Shown here: one piece after another, positions 52,537-62,036 of the stretch | Position numbering within the stretch: the first letter of the stretch is position 1 | Layout: every line of letters begins with the position of its first letter | Assembly (NCBI GenBank): GCA_000314955.1 | Contig: BAEM01000006.1 | Coordinates: 62,001 to 126,000, forward strand | Reading direction: 5' to 3' | From: Paraglaciecola chathamensis S18K6 | GTDB lineage: Bacteria; Pseudomonadota; Gammaproteobacteria; Enterobacterales; Alteromonadaceae | DNA: 64,000 bases | The notes under the pieces: model-generated | Told to the model about the DNA's origin: nothing | What the model saw: only the letters and a program-made list of their open reading frames with translations | The model's database searches: none | Translations under genes and position numbers: made by a program

Positions 52537-52926
52537 TCAGTTTTCCTTATCCTGACGCAGTTTTTCGCGCTGCGCCTGAATCATTGCATCAAGAGCATCC
52601 AGTTCCTGCTCTTCCAACTGTCCTGAGTACGATTGAAATGCATTCACAAATACATTTTCATTCGATGAGGTGAAGTCTCGGGTCGCGTTATCTATTAGTG
52701 TTACAATCAAGTTTTCTCGCTCCACACGAGGAGTATAAAAAAAAGCATGTCCCCGCTTATGTCTGTCTAGTAACTTCTTTTTAAATAACCGATCTAACGT
52801 AGTCTGTATAGTGTTTAAACTGCCCCCTTTTTCTCGGGTCAGCGCTTCATGAACGGTTTTGACATCGCTAGGCGAGCGTTGCCATAAATAGTTCAGAACC
52901 TGTTTTTCTAAATCACCTAGAACCAT
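52537..52926 (-). CDS. BlaI/MecI/CopY family repressor
   Basis: 129 residues from ATG 52926 (GAGG upstream). Winged helix-turn-helix with LGDLEKQVLNYLWQRSPSDVKTVHEAL, LNTIQTTLDRLFKKKLLDRHKRGHAFFYTP, then a dimerisation helix rich in Glu/Leu/Asp. BlaI proteins are cleaved by their M56 partner, here encoded directly downstream; CopY relatives sense copper. The C-terminal CxC metal motif of CopY is absent. It lies between the czc and HupE/Cop operons, which are its likely targets. Confidence 0.9.
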   Translation of the reverse strand: MVLGDLEKQVLNYLWQRSPSDVKTVHEALTREKGGSLNTIQTTLDRLFKKKLLDRHKRGHAFFYTPRVERENLIVTLIDNATRDFTSSNENVFVNAFQSYSGQLEEQELDALDAMIQAQREKLRQDKEN

Positions 52927-52964
52927 CAAATTTTCCTCTGTGATGTTTTTAGTGTTTCATACGC

Positions 52965-52992
52965 CGGCAAAAACGGATTTCTGTTTTTGCCG
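52965..52992. terminator. Hairpin between czcA (second locus) and the blaI-like gene
   Basis: CGGCAAAAAC and GTTTTTGCCG are perfect 10-bp arms around 8 nt. It probably terminates the czcCBA transcript; a dual role as operator near the blaI promoter is possible. Confidence 0.65.
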
Positions 52993-53078
52993 AATTTTTA
53001 GCATATTATGCTGTTTAACATTGTAAGTCAGTGAGCTACTTGTGCTCTAGTGGGAAAATATACTCCCGAATTAAGTAT

Positions 53079-56000
53079 TTACGATACGCCTTCGGCTTCT
53101 GTGGTTTCTGACGTGTCACGGTGCAGTAATCGATATAGCCCGGGTATAACAAACAGTGTCAGAATTGTAGAAGATATAATGCCGCCTATCACCACAGTTG
53201 CCAGCGGCCGTTGCACTTCCGATCCAATCCCCGTGTTTAACGCCATAGGAATGAAACCTAATGATGCCACCAGCGCGGTAGTCAACACCGGACGCAGGCG
53301 TGTTAGGGCTCCATCAAAAATCGCCTGTTCCAGACTGTGTCCCTGCTGGCGGAGGTCGCGAATAAAAGAAACCATAACAAGGCCATTGAGAATGGCGATT
53401 CCAGAAAGGGCGATAAACCCCACTGCAGCGGAAATGGAGAAAGGTATATCTCTGAGCATCAGCGCGGCTACGCCCCCTGTTAGTGCCAGCGGTACGCCAG
53501 TGAAAATGATCAACGCATCCTTAACAGAACTCAGAGCCAGTATAAGCAAGCCAATAATCAGCAGCAGCGTAACTGGCACCACTACTGCAAGCCGCGCTGA
53601 GGCAGACTGTAGTTTCTGATATGTACCGCCGTACTCTATCCAGTACCCCGCCGGAATTTCTACCTCGCCGTCTACTGCACTTTGTATATCGGCCACGAAA
53701 CTGCCGAGATCCCGTCCACGCACGTTAGCAGTAACCACCACTCGACGCTTACCATTTTCTCGGTTTATCTGGTTAGCCCCTGATACCAGTTCAAGATCTG
53801 CCAGCTCCCGCAGTGGCATGACACGACCATCTGACAAGTTAATTGGCAAATAAGCCAAAGCCTCTACGTCACTACGACGCTTCTCACCTAGGCGCACCAC
53901 AATGTCGGAACGAATATCGCCTTCATAGAATTTGCCCGCAACCTTGCCACCCAATGCCGTACCCAACTGCTCCTGTAACTGTGCTTTAGTCAAACCAAGC
54001 AGGGGCAGCTTGTCCTGCTTGGGTACAATATTCAGCATTGGCAGGCCAGTAGTCTGTTCCACCTGAACATCGGCAATGCCTTCAACCCCACTGATGGCGC
54101 TTTCAATTTCGCTACCAAGGGCAGCTAGAGCATCGAAATCATCGCCAAATACCTTAATCGCCAGTTCTGCGCGCACCCCTGCCAGTAATTCGTTAAACCG
54201 CATCTGAATAGGCTGAAGGAACTCATAACGGTTACCCGGAATAGGTGTCACAATTGCGGATAGCTCACTAACCACCTGTTCTTTGCTTTTAGTTGGGTCC
54301 GGCCACTGCTCCCGAGGCTTTAGAATGATGAAATTATCGGCCACGCTAGGAGGCACGGCATCGGTTGCAACATCGGCGGTACCAATTTTAGCAAATACGC
54401 GCTCTACTTCTGGCATTTCGCTGATCTTTTCTTCAAGAATTTTTTGCAGTGCTACCGCCTGGCTCAGCGAGGTGCCAGGTATACGCAACGCGTGCATAGC
54501 AATATCCCCTTCATCTAGGTTTGGCGCAAACTCGCTGCCCAACTGAGTAGCCTGATAACTGAAGAATATAACCAGGGCAGCGGCTAACCCGACCACCAAA
54601 TAGCTTCCTTTTAGAACCCATTTCAGCGCCGGTCGATACAGCGCCTCAGCCCCTTTAATAATAGGGCTGTGTTTTTCTTTCACAGGCTTATTGAACAGCA
54701 GAGCTATCGTAGCTGGGACGAAAGTGACAGAAAGCACCATTGCGCTCAGCAAGGCGATTACCACGGTCATTGCCATAGGGTGGAACATTTTTCCCTCCAC
54801 CCCTTCTAAGGCGAAGATAGGCAAATACACTGCTGTAATAATAAACACCCCAAACAGTGCCGGACGAATAACTTCTCGGGTTGCATTAAATACCACCTTC
54901 ATGCGCGCTTTTACGGGAAGTTCCTGCCCCTGCTGACTAAGTCGGCGCAAACAATTCTCAACAATAATGATGGCGCCATCTACTAACAATCCGAAGTCCA
55001 AAGCCCCAAGACTCATCAGGTTAGCACTAACCCTAGCTTGCACCATACCGGTCACCGTCATCAGCATGGCAAAAGGGATCACAAGTGCAGTAAGAAATGC
55101 CGCACGAAAGTTACCCAGTAACAAAAACAGAACAACGATAACCAGTAGCGCCCCTTCGATGAGGTTGGTTTCAACTGTTTGGAGTGTTTTGTCAACCAGA
55201 CGGGTACGGTCGTATACTGCCGTCGCTACAATGCCTTCTGGCAGGGTACGGTTTATTTCTATTAATTTTTCTGCCACGGCGTTTGCTACGGTGCGGCTGT
55301 TTTCGCCGATAAGCATAAAGACAGTACTCATCACTACTTCCCGACCGTTCTGGGTCGCAGCGCCGGTTCTAAGGCCCTTACCGTTTTCTATGTCGGCAAC
55401 ATCTTTCAGATAGACGGCTGAACCATCAACTTCAGCAAGGGGAATATTGCCAAGCGCATGAATGTTCTTCAACTGGCCAGGCACTCGTATTAGCCACTGG
55501 GCACCATTTTGCTCGATGAATCCTGCTCCGCGGTTCTGGTTGTTGGCGGCAATCGCGTCCACCACATTTTGCTGAGTTAAATTGAATGCTAGGAGCTGTT
55601 GCGGATTAACCGCTATTAGCACCTCCCTTTCAAATCCACCGATGGGGTTAACTTCTACCACGCCTGGCACACGCATCAATTGGGGCCGGATAGTCCAATC
55701 GTGCACCGTTCGTAAATCCGTTGGCGATACCGAACTGCCGTCAATGTTAACCGCGCCAGGTTTGGCATCGACGGTAAACATAAATATTTCACCAAGGCCG
55801 GTGGCTATTGGACCCAGTTCCGGCTCCAATCCTGCGGGCAATTCAGAACGAGCGGCAGACAAACGCTCGCTTACCAACTGGCGTGCGAAATACACGTCCG
55901 TATCATCGCTAAAAATTGCAACCACTTGAGAAAGGCCGTAACGGGACACTGAACGCGTATAGGTTAAACCAGGCAAACCAGACAGAGCCGTTTCCAAAGG

Positions 56001-56201
56001 GAAGGTAACCCGCTGTTCTATTTCCAGAGGTGTATACCCGGCGGCTTCGGTATTGATCATAACCTGGACATTGGTAATATCCGGCACTGCGTCAATGGGT
56101 AGCTTGGTAAAATTCCAAACACCAACGCCAGCCGCCATTAGCACGAGGGCCAGTACCAGCAATTTGCGCTTTATTGAAAAACTTATAATCGCTTCCAACA
56201 T
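53079..56201 (-). CDS. czcA: Heavy-metal efflux RND pump, CzcA family (second locus)
   Basis: 1040 residues, full-length HME-RND. N-terminal helix then KLPIDAVPDITNVQVMINTEA and RVTFPLETALSGLPG; the fourth helix has GALDFGLLVDGAIIIVEN, the CzcA-type DFG-x3-DGA motif linked to Zn/Co/Cd pumps, distinct from the first locus's motif. Works with the adaptor and channel encoded upstream, 10 bp and more away. The two RND pumps are different enough to expect different metals. Confidence 0.95.
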   Translation of the reverse strand: MLEAIISFSIKRKLLVLALVLMAAGVGVWNFTKLPIDAVPDITNVQVMINTEAAGYTPLEIEQRVTFPLETALSGLPGLTYTRSVSRYGLSQVVAIFSDDTDVYFARQLVSERLSAARSELPAGLEPELGPIATGLGEIFMFTVDAKPGAVNIDGSSVSPTDLRTVHDWTIRPQLMRVPGVVEVNPIGGFEREVLIAVNPQQLLAFNLTQQNVVDAIAANNQNRGAGFIEQNGAQWLIRVPGQLKNIHALGNIPLAEVDGSAVYLKDVADIENGKGLRTGAATQNGREVVMSTVFMLIGENSRTVANAVAEKLIEINRTLPEGIVATAVYDRTRLVDKTLQTVETNLIEGALLVIVVLFLLLGNFRAAFLTALVIPFAMLMTVTGMVQARVSANLMSLGALDFGLLVDGAIIIVENCLRRLSQQGQELPVKARMKVVFNATREVIRPALFGVFIITAVYLPIFALEGVEGKMFHPMAMTVVIALLSAMVLSVTFVPATIALLFNKPVKEKHSPIIKGAEALYRPALKWVLKGSYLVVGLAAALVIFFSYQATQLGSEFAPNLDEGDIAMHALRIPGTSLSQAVALQKILEEKISEMPEVERVFAKIGTADVATDAVPPSVADNFIILKPREQWPDPTKSKEQVVSELSAIVTPIPGNRYEFLQPIQMRFNELLAGVRAELAIKVFGDDFDALAALGSEIESAISGVEGIADVQVEQTTGLPMLNIVPKQDKLPLLGLTKAQLQEQLGTALGGKVAGKFYEGDIRSDIVVRLGEKRRSDVEALAYLPINLSDGRVMPLRELADLELVSGANQINRENGKRRVVVTANVRGRDLGSFVADIQSAVDGEVEIPAGYWIEYGGTYQKLQSASARLAVVVPVTLLLIIGLLILALSSVKDALIIFTGVPLALTGGVAALMLRDIPFSISAAVGFIALSGIAILNGLVMVSFIRDLRQQGHSLEQAIFDGALTRLRPVLTTALVASLGFIPMALNTGIGSEVQRPLATVVIGGIISSTILTLFVIPGLYRLLHRDTSETTEAEGVS

Positions 56202-56211
56202 GAGGTTGCTC

Positions 56212-57450
56212 CTAGTGGTCGTGAGACGCGCCAGACTTCTCGATGTCGGCTTTTAATACAAAACTGTTTTCGGTGACATACTCGGTACCCGGTTCAAGAC
56301 CACCCAGCACCTCTATCCATTCACCGCCTTCACGCCCCAACTCCAACATTCGAACTTCATATTGCCCGCCCACTTTGGCGTAAACCACGGTAAAATCACG
56401 AAACGCCTGTAACCCAATTTTTTTAACCGCCAGAGGAACAGCAATATTAGCAACGTTAATATTGGCATTAACAAAGCTACCTACAGATAAAGCGTCTTGG
56501 GCATCATTCACGTTTACCCAATGAATGCGCGCCTGATCACGTCGAACTTCCGGTTCAATAAACGTCACCTTGGCCGTAATGTCCTGCGCAGATCCTTCAA
56601 CCCTCAATGAGACATCACTACCGACCTTTACCTTATCGTAATCTGACGGATAAACAGCTAATCGGGCGATGTAGTTCCCTGTAGTGGTTAGTGTGATTAA
56701 CGTGCGCCCTTTGGTTTGCTCCCCTTCATTTGCCATGAGCGACGTTATCACCCCAGTGGCGGGGGCTTTTATGGTGTAAGGCTTCAGACTTTCATTGCTT
56801 TCGATCGTAAAAAGTCTCTGGCCTTTTTTTACTTTGTCTCCAAAGTTAACGTGTCGTTGCGTAATTTCGCCATCGAACCGAGCACTAACCTTAGTGTGTG
56901 CGTTAGGTGGAAAAGCCAGTACGCCGTATGCAGGAATACTTTGGTGCAGTGTTGCTTCACCGGCAATTTCAGTCTTTATTTCCATTGCGTCAGCTACTGC
57001 CTGTTCAATGGTTGTCCGGCCTTCATAGTTTTCGTATTCCCAACGGTACGATGTACCTTTGTACTGCGCTGTCACCGTGACGTAAAATGAATGGGGTTCG
57101 TAAATTACGCTGTCTCCGCGTAAAAAGTCTCCTTGGGCTCTAAAGTTGATGTCATCTATTACATCGCCCAAGCGGGTAAGTTTGACGTTAAGCTTTACTT
57201 TTTGCGGCGCAATGACATTTCCTTTATCGGTAAGCCAAACACGGAATTCCGGCGGCACGCCGGTTTCAAAAATCGCCAGCTCAACAGCAAAGTCACCATC
57301 GCGCAGCATTCTGCCACGATGAGGCCCTTTCTCGGGCTCGACCTCAGCCGATTCTGTTGGACCCGATGCAGCCGTAGCGAAGGGGATTGGAAGTGCCAAG
57401 CAAAGGGTTAAAGCTAGGCTTACCGATGTAAGTAGTTTGGTGTTTTTCAT
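56212..57450 (-). CDS. czcB: RND periplasmic adaptor, CzcB type (second locus)
   Basis: 412 residues from ATG 57450, with GAG 7 nt upstream; a 43-residue upstream extension overlaps czcC and is unlikely. Signal peptide to about ATA, then EKGPHRGRMLRDGDFAVELAIFE, an extra N-terminal beta domain found in a subset of CzcB adaptors, then barrel-sandwich and beta-barrel domains (VSARFDGEITQRHVNFGDKV, ITSLMANEGEQTKGRTLITL). The C-terminus GASHDH is short and His-ended. No long His repeat as in the first locus. Confidence 0.92.
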   Translation of the reverse strand: MKNTKLLTSVSLALTLCLALPIPFATAASGPTESAEVEPEKGPHRGRMLRDGDFAVELAIFETGVPPEFRVWLTDKGNVIAPQKVKLNVKLTRLGDVIDDINFRAQGDFLRGDSVIYEPHSFYVTVTAQYKGTSYRWEYENYEGRTTIEQAVADAMEIKTEIAGEATLHQSIPAYGVLAFPPNAHTKVSARFDGEITQRHVNFGDKVKKGQRLFTIESNESLKPYTIKAPATGVITSLMANEGEQTKGRTLITLTTTGNYIARLAVYPSDYDKVKVGSDVSLRVEGSAQDITAKVTFIEPEVRRDQARIHWVNVNDAQDALSVGSFVNANINVANIAVPLAVKKIGLQAFRDFTVVYAKVGGQYEVRMLELGREGGEWIEVLGGLEPGTEYVTENSFVLKADIEKSGASHDH

Positions 57451-57458
57451 GATTTTTC

Positions 57459-58739
57459 TCATTGGGAAAAAGCGGTGCCGGTCAGGCGCTGGATCTCGAT
57501 GTGTTGCAAGTGCATGGCCTCGTAGGAAGCCACTAACTGCCTCTGTGTGTTGAGCAATTCCCTCTGCAATTGAACCCACTGCGTGTAACTCAGTTGACCT
57601 TTTTCAAATGCATGGCGGGCTTCTTTCAACGCTGAGTCCAACGTTGGAATAATGCGATTTTCAATGGTGTGGATGACGTGCCCCGAATGCGCCATCTCTT
57701 GAATCAGTACGAATAACTGGGCATCCAATTGTTGCATTAGTGACGCTTGTTCACTCGCTAGTACCTGTTGCTGTGCCCGCAACGCGGCAATTTTACCGGC
57801 GTTGATATCTGTTCTGCCCCACGGAATAGAGACGCCGGCCACAAGTCCAAAGTCATCGGTAGATTCATAACGGCGTACTCCTGCAGACAGCTGCCACTGA
57901 GGCTTAGCTTCGATGCGGGCGTTTTCGATCTGTGATTCAACGATGCGCTGGGAGGTGGTGAAGCGCGAAACTTGGGGGTTATTGCGAATGGAGCTAATGG
58001 CTTGAGCAGTGTTGGGGAGCATAGGTATTTCACTCAAATCGCCAGATAAAGAATAGTCAGTTTCTGGGTCGCCCCACAAGGCACTTAACTGGTACTTCGC
58101 CGCGGCAATTTCATGCTCCGAATCTTCCACTGCCAACTCCCGCCGTATAAGTTCTGCTTCTGCCAGTTTCCGTTCAACCAGTGAGCTTTTCCCGGCGTTA
58201 ATACGCTCCTTGATCACGCTCAACAGCTCTCTGGCTTGAGAGACACCAAGCTTATTCAGCCTCAGTTGCTCTTCGCTAACGAGTACTTCAATAAATTTTT
58301 TCGCAGTAAGGGCCGACAAATCCAGCGCCTTCACTTTTTTATCGTTGAGCAGTTGGCTAGCTTCGCTATCCACCGCCTTAATACGGCTGCTAATTTGCTC
58401 TTGCTGCAATATCCAAGAATACGTCAAGGTAGACTGCATGCTTTTCAAAGCGCTGAAATTATCAGTCCCCATGGCATCTTCAATCATCAGGCTAACTTGC
58501 GCGCGCTGTTCAGTGCCGGCCTGTATTCGTCGCCCCTCCATTACAGCCTGCTGATCAACAAATACTCTGAGGTCTGGGTGGTTTTCCAGTGTCAGTGACA
58601 CCGCATTTTGCATAGTCAATGATAAGGAAGGTACGGTCTCCCCTAGTGTCGTTAAACTGACCACTCCCGCCAGCACCCCAACCAAAAACCGACTAGCGAT
58701 AGGTTTTAAAGTTAAAGAATATTGATGTTTTTTAATCAT
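57459..58739 (-). CDS. czcC: Outer-membrane channel protein, CzcC/TolC family (second locus)
   Basis: 426 residues from ATG 58739; a 30-residue upstream extension is possible but lacks signal-peptide character. Signal peptide (IASRFLVGVLAGVVSLTTLG), then the duplicated efflux-channel helices with NAVSLTLENHPDLRVF and RHAFEKGQLSYTQWVQLQRELL. First gene of czcCBA; its stop lies 8 bp from the czcB start. Confidence 0.9.
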   Translation of the reverse strand: MIKKHQYSLTLKPIASRFLVGVLAGVVSLTTLGETVPSLSLTMQNAVSLTLENHPDLRVFVDQQAVMEGRRIQAGTEQRAQVSLMIEDAMGTDNFSALKSMQSTLTYSWILQQEQISSRIKAVDSEASQLLNDKKVKALDLSALTAKKFIEVLVSEEQLRLNKLGVSQARELLSVIKERINAGKSSLVERKLAEAELIRRELAVEDSEHEIAAAKYQLSALWGDPETDYSLSGDLSEIPMLPNTAQAISSIRNNPQVSRFTTSQRIVESQIENARIEAKPQWQLSAGVRRYESTDDFGLVAGVSIPWGRTDINAGKIAALRAQQQVLASEQASLMQQLDAQLFVLIQEMAHSGHVIHTIENRIIPTLDSALKEARHAFEKGQLSYTQWVQLQRELLNTQRQLVASYEAMHLQHIEIQRLTGTAFSQ

Positions 58740-59268
58740 TACCCACCCTGTCAGTGACAATTTCGGAGCCATAGCAATGTCAATTCCATCACAATATGCA
58801 TTAGCTGCTATGGCATAAAATTCATACAATACAATCGTCGCAGATCAAAAACCCATTGGCAATAGGTTTTATCCGCAATAGCTTAGTAAGTATTATATGT
58901 TTGCCCTAAGAAACTTTCTTTTTTACGTGGAGGGTAATTAGTAATAAAGCGCTATTACTGTGACAAATTCAGCAAGTTATTCTGTGGTCAGCAAAGAATT
59001 ACACAATTTCCGCAGTTTTCAATTAATAAGATTAACCTTTCACACTAGCGTCATACGCTACGGACTGCGAATTAGTTTGCTTCCTTTGCAATTTTATAGA
59101 AAACAGATTTCAGAAGTATGCAATACACATTACTTTATAACAGCCCTCGCAACGCCCAATAGGGCAAACAAACGCAATGAACGAGAATTGACTGAAGCGC
59201 ATTCAAACCCAACCTGACAACACCACGTGCGCTGGGTGTTGTCAGTTGTAAGCGTTAACTAGTGAACC
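58740..59268. other. Intergenic region at the right end of the accessory segment
   Basis: About 530 bp without a supported gene; an 85-residue plus-strand ORF (58960-59217) has no recognisable features. It holds the czcCBA promoter region and a strong dyad at 59214-59245. No copy of the tRNA-Arg 3' end is visible here. Confidence 0.5.
59214..59245. terminator. Strong hairpin downstream of the YiiD-like gene
   Basis: CTGACAACACC and GGTGTTGTCAG are perfect 11-bp arms around a 10-nt loop, with no U-run. It lies 24 bp beyond the YiiD-like stop in its direction of transcription, at the accessory/backbone junction; terminator or other structural role. Confidence 0.55.
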
Positions 59269-60195
59269 TTAGGTGCTTTCGTTTTCTTTTGGGGTGGTTT
59301 CAGGGGGGAGTATCCAGTACACACCACTGAATTCAGCGACTGCGGTATCGCCATCTAGAATGTCCACTTGCAGTTTAATATGGCACTTTTTGCCTTTGGA
59401 CAAGGTTTCAAACTTGCCGCTTAGGCTTTCAACATGACATAACGCTCTGGGCTGCATGGTGATGGGCTTGTGATAATGAATATTACCGTCTCCTAGCACT
59501 ATTTCGCCGGCTAGGTTCTTTTGCTTAAGTTGCAGAAAAATCATTCCCCAGCCCGTTAACGTGGCTAAAGAAAAAATGCTGCCTGCGAACATAGTCCCGT
59601 GCAGGTTGATATTTCTATTTAACGAGGCGCGGTTCTCTAGAGTTTTACCGGAATATTGATAGAGCTTAATGCCCATTTGCTCACTAATGGGGATGGTGTC
59701 GTGCCAAGTGTCTTGCAGTTCTTTACACCATTTGGGGTGTAGCAAAATCGTATTGTGTTCTAAAAGACGCTTAACCATTTGTTGGCGTTTTAGCTTGCCC
59801 AGCTCAGTAGATGCTTCTTTTTCTACTTCAAAACCACAACTTTCGAAAAAGGGTGTCGACAGTTCACGACTGTTCGTCACCATACGTACCGCCCCTTCTT
59901 GGCGCGCAACTGATTCAAGCGAAGACATGATCATTTTTGCTAAGCCGCGACCTTGGGCTTCATTGGCAACAGCAATATGACGGATCTGTGCTTCTTCTGC
60001 GCTGTTCATGTGCACGCGACCAATGGCAATCACTTCACCTTTGTTGTTGCGGATCATGCGATGCTCACTGACTTGTTCGTATTCGTCTTTTTCAGACCCT
60101 TGGGGGAAGTTCCAAGGCTTGCGTAGCATTAACCAGCGAAATTCGAAGTACGCGTCAAACTCAGCATCTGTTTCTGGGGTTTCAATTTTATACAT
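59269..60195 (-). CDS. YiiD-like fusion of GNAT acetyltransferase and hotdog thioesterase
   Basis: 308 residues. The N-terminal GNAT domain (about 1-150) has RHIAVANEAQGRGLAKMIMSS (acetyl-CoA motif) and FFESCGFEVEKEAS. The C-terminal half (about 165-300) is the YiiD_C putative thioesterase domain with INLHGTMFAGSIFSLATLTGWGM, the hotdog-fold segment, and AEFSGVYWIL. Reported homologues occur in many gammaproteobacteria; physiological substrate not established. Same strand as dtd and pip but 95 bp after dtd. Confidence 0.9.
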   Translation of the reverse strand: MYKIETPETDAEFDAYFEFRWLMLRKPWNFPQGSEKDEYEQVSEHRMIRNNKGEVIAIGRVHMNSAEEAQIRHIAVANEAQGRGLAKMIMSSLESVARQEGAVRMVTNSRELSTPFFESCGFEVEKEASTELGKLKRQQMVKRLLEHNTILLHPKWCKELQDTWHDTIPISEQMGIKLYQYSGKTLENRASLNRNINLHGTMFAGSIFSLATLTGWGMIFLQLKQKNLAGEIVLGDGNIHYHKPITMQPRALCHVESLSGKFETLSKGKKCHIKLQVDILDGDTAVAEFSGVYWILPPETTPKENEST

Positions 60196-60290
60196 TATGA
60201 TGCACTTATCCTTATGGAAATATCGATAACCTGAGGCCAGATTACACTAGCCAGCCCACCATTAAATAGCATTCAATGCTTGGTAGCAAA

Positions 60291-60728
60291 TTAGACACTC
60301 AAACTAAAGGTGACAGGCCCGTCGTTTACTAAACTGACTTGCATGTTTGCACCAAAACGGCCTGTCTCGCAGTCGATCTCGCTATTTTTACCGAGTTCAA
60401 CAAAATAGTTGTACAGAGCTTCGCCTAACTGCGGACTGGCGCCTTGAGAAAAACCGGGGCGATTCCCTTTGTTCGTTTGTGCCACCAAGGTAAATTGAGA
60501 AACCACCAGCAGTCCGCCGCCTACTTGTTTGAGGTTCAAGTTCATTTTGCCGTTTTCATCACTGAAAATTCGGTAATTCAACACCCGTTCAAAAAGCTTT
60601 TTAGCCTTTTCTTCGTTGTCGTCTTTTTCAACCCCTAATAATAACACTATGCCCTGCTCTATCTGCCCTGTCACCTGTTCATCGGCGGTGACCTTTGCTT
60701 CACTCACCCTTTGAATTAGGCCAATCAT
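60291..60728 (-). CDS. dtd: D-aminoacyl-tRNA deacylase
   Basis: 145 residues from ATG 60728 with AGGAG upstream. It hydrolyses D-aminoacyl-tRNAs and glycyl-tRNA-Ala in the cytoplasm. Seen: [78 protein letters not shown] and the [20 protein letters not shown]-terminus including the Gly-x-Pro-type cis motif region. Its ATG overlaps the pip stop by 4 bp. Confidence 0.97.
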   Translation of the reverse strand: MIGLIQRVSEAKVTADEQVTGQIEQGIVLLLGVEKDDNEEKAKKLFERVLNYRIFSDENGKMNLNLKQVGGGLLVVSQFTLVAQTNKGNRPGFSQGASPQLGEALYNYFVELGKNSEIDCETGRFGANMQVSLVNDGPVTFSLSV

Positions 60729-61693
60729 TGTTGCTCCTTGATAAAACGTGCCATGGCTTTTGTGGCTAGACACAACGCCGCACTAATTTTCGGCTCATTG
60801 GCGCTGTGCCCTGACTCAGGAACTATCGTAAGTTGGCTAGCAGGCCACGCTTCGTTAAGTAAGTAAGCCCCTTGTATTTTGCACACGCAGTCATAGCGAC
60901 CATGAATAATCGTCGCGGGTATATGCTTGATTTTATGAATATTATTCAATATGAAGTTAGGTTCAATAAAGCATAAATGCTTAATATAGTGGCATTCCAG
61001 AATCGCCAAGCTTATGCCTCTGTGCACATCGGGTACCAGCTCATCTTCATGTAATTTACAATGTAGCTTGCTAATGCGCGCTTCCCATAAACACCAGGCT
61101 TTAATCGCTGCCATTTTGTGTACTTCATCGCTGCCGGTAAACAATGCGTAATAAGCGTCAACCAAAGAGCAGTTTTTAATCTCGTCAGCCACAGGATGCA
61201 CAAACTCGTGGTAGTAATCAGGGAACAATTGCGCCGCGCCGCCTTGCTCATCAAGATACCAATCGAAGTCTTCTTTTCGCCCTAAAAAGCTGCCGCGCAA
61301 TATCAAACCTTTAACCGTTTGCGGCTGTTCAATAGCGGCAAGCATGGCTAGCGTCGCCCCCCAAGAGCCACCAAACAATATCCACTGTTGCACACCTAAG
61401 TGCTTTCTTATCAGTGATATGTCGTTCAGCAAATCCTGCGTTGTATTGTTCTTTATGCTGCCAAATGGCGTGGATTGGCCACTTCCTCTTTGGTCGAACC
61501 CGATGATCCAGTATTTTTCTGGGTCAAAGAAACGGCGATAATTAGCAAAAAGCCCTGCCCCTGGGCCGCCATGCAAAAACAGCACAGGTATGCCTTTCGG
61601 GTTGCCGCTTTGTTCTACATATAGCGAGTGCCCTGCGCCAACGGCAAGCATTTCACTAAAAAAAGGTTTAATTGCAGGATAGAGTTCGCTCAT
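60725..61693 (-). CDS. pip: Proline iminopeptidase
   Basis: 322 residues from ATG 61693; an upstream extension is less likely. Alpha/beta hydrolase of family S33: oxyanion-hole HGGPGAG, nucleophile in [11 protein letters not shown], and [11 protein letters not shown]; the late Asp (GRYDCVC) and His (ESGHSANEP) complete the triad. Removes N-terminal proline from peptides in the cytoplasm. Coupled to dtd, a common arrangement in Alteromonadales-like genomes. Confidence 0.95.
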   Translation of the reverse strand: MSELYPAIKPFFSEMLAVGAGHSLYVEQSGNPKGIPVLFLHGGPGAGLFANYRRFFDPEKYWIIGFDQRGSGQSTPFGSIKNNTTQDLLNDISLIRKHLGVQQWILFGGSWGATLAMLAAIEQPQTVKGLILRGSFLGRKEDFDWYLDEQGGAAQLFPDYYHEFVHPVADEIKNCSLVDAYYALFTGSDEVHKMAAIKAWCLWEARISKLHCKLHEDELVPDVHRGISLAILECHYIKHLCFIEPNFILNNIHKIKHIPATIIHGRYDCVCKIQGAYLLNEAWPASQLTIVPESGHSANEPKISAALCLATKAMARFIKEQQ

Positions 61694-61787
61694 AGCAGTT
61701 GCCACATTGACATTATTTCTTCCAACCGATTGCAGTAGTTTGCTAAAGTGTATTAACAATAATGAATTAATAACTTAGGGGCAACAG

Positions 61788-62015
61788 ATGGCAGGACAAG
61801 GTTCAGGCGGAAATGTAATTGCAGCGATATGTAACTTCTTTATTCCAGGCCTAGGGCAATTAGTGCAAGGACGTATACTGGCAGCAATCATCTTTTTTGT
61901 TCTAGTTTGGACTAACTATGCCTTAGCAGCGACCGGCATTCTCTTTTTTATGGCTGTGTTTGGTTTCATATTTCAAGTGTGGTCGATCATTGACGCTGCT
62001 AAGTATCGCGGTTAA
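61788..62015 (+). CDS. Small two-helix membrane protein (TM2-like)
   Basis: 75 residues with two hydrophobic segments (about 10-30 and 32-62). The NFFIPGLGQLVQGR stretch resembles the GLG-turn of TM2/DUF5683-like small membrane proteins. GGGGCAACAG precedes the ATG. It lies 21 bp before the DUF2959 gene and could be co-transcribed. Function unknown. Confidence 0.75.
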   Translation: MAGQGSGGNVIAAICNFFIPGLGQLVQGRILAAIIFFVLVWTNYALAATGILFFMAVFGFIFQVWSIIDAAKYRG

Positions 62016-62036
62016 ATAACGCTAAATGAGGTTTTC

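Noticed and set aside
51579-52926. Beta-lactam resistance regulation by the BlaI/BlaR1 pair
   Set aside because: The M56 protein has no penicillin-binding sensor domain and no beta-lactamase gene is nearby.
58960-59217. 85-residue plus-strand ORF in the right-hand intergenic region
   Set aside because: No ribosome site, no recognisable motif and biased composition; it overlaps the promoter region of czcCBA and the hairpin at 59214.
58740-59268. Second copy of the tRNA-Arg 3' end as an island att site
   Set aside because: I looked for CGGGTGCGCCA or CCGGGTGTACCA in this region and did not find it.
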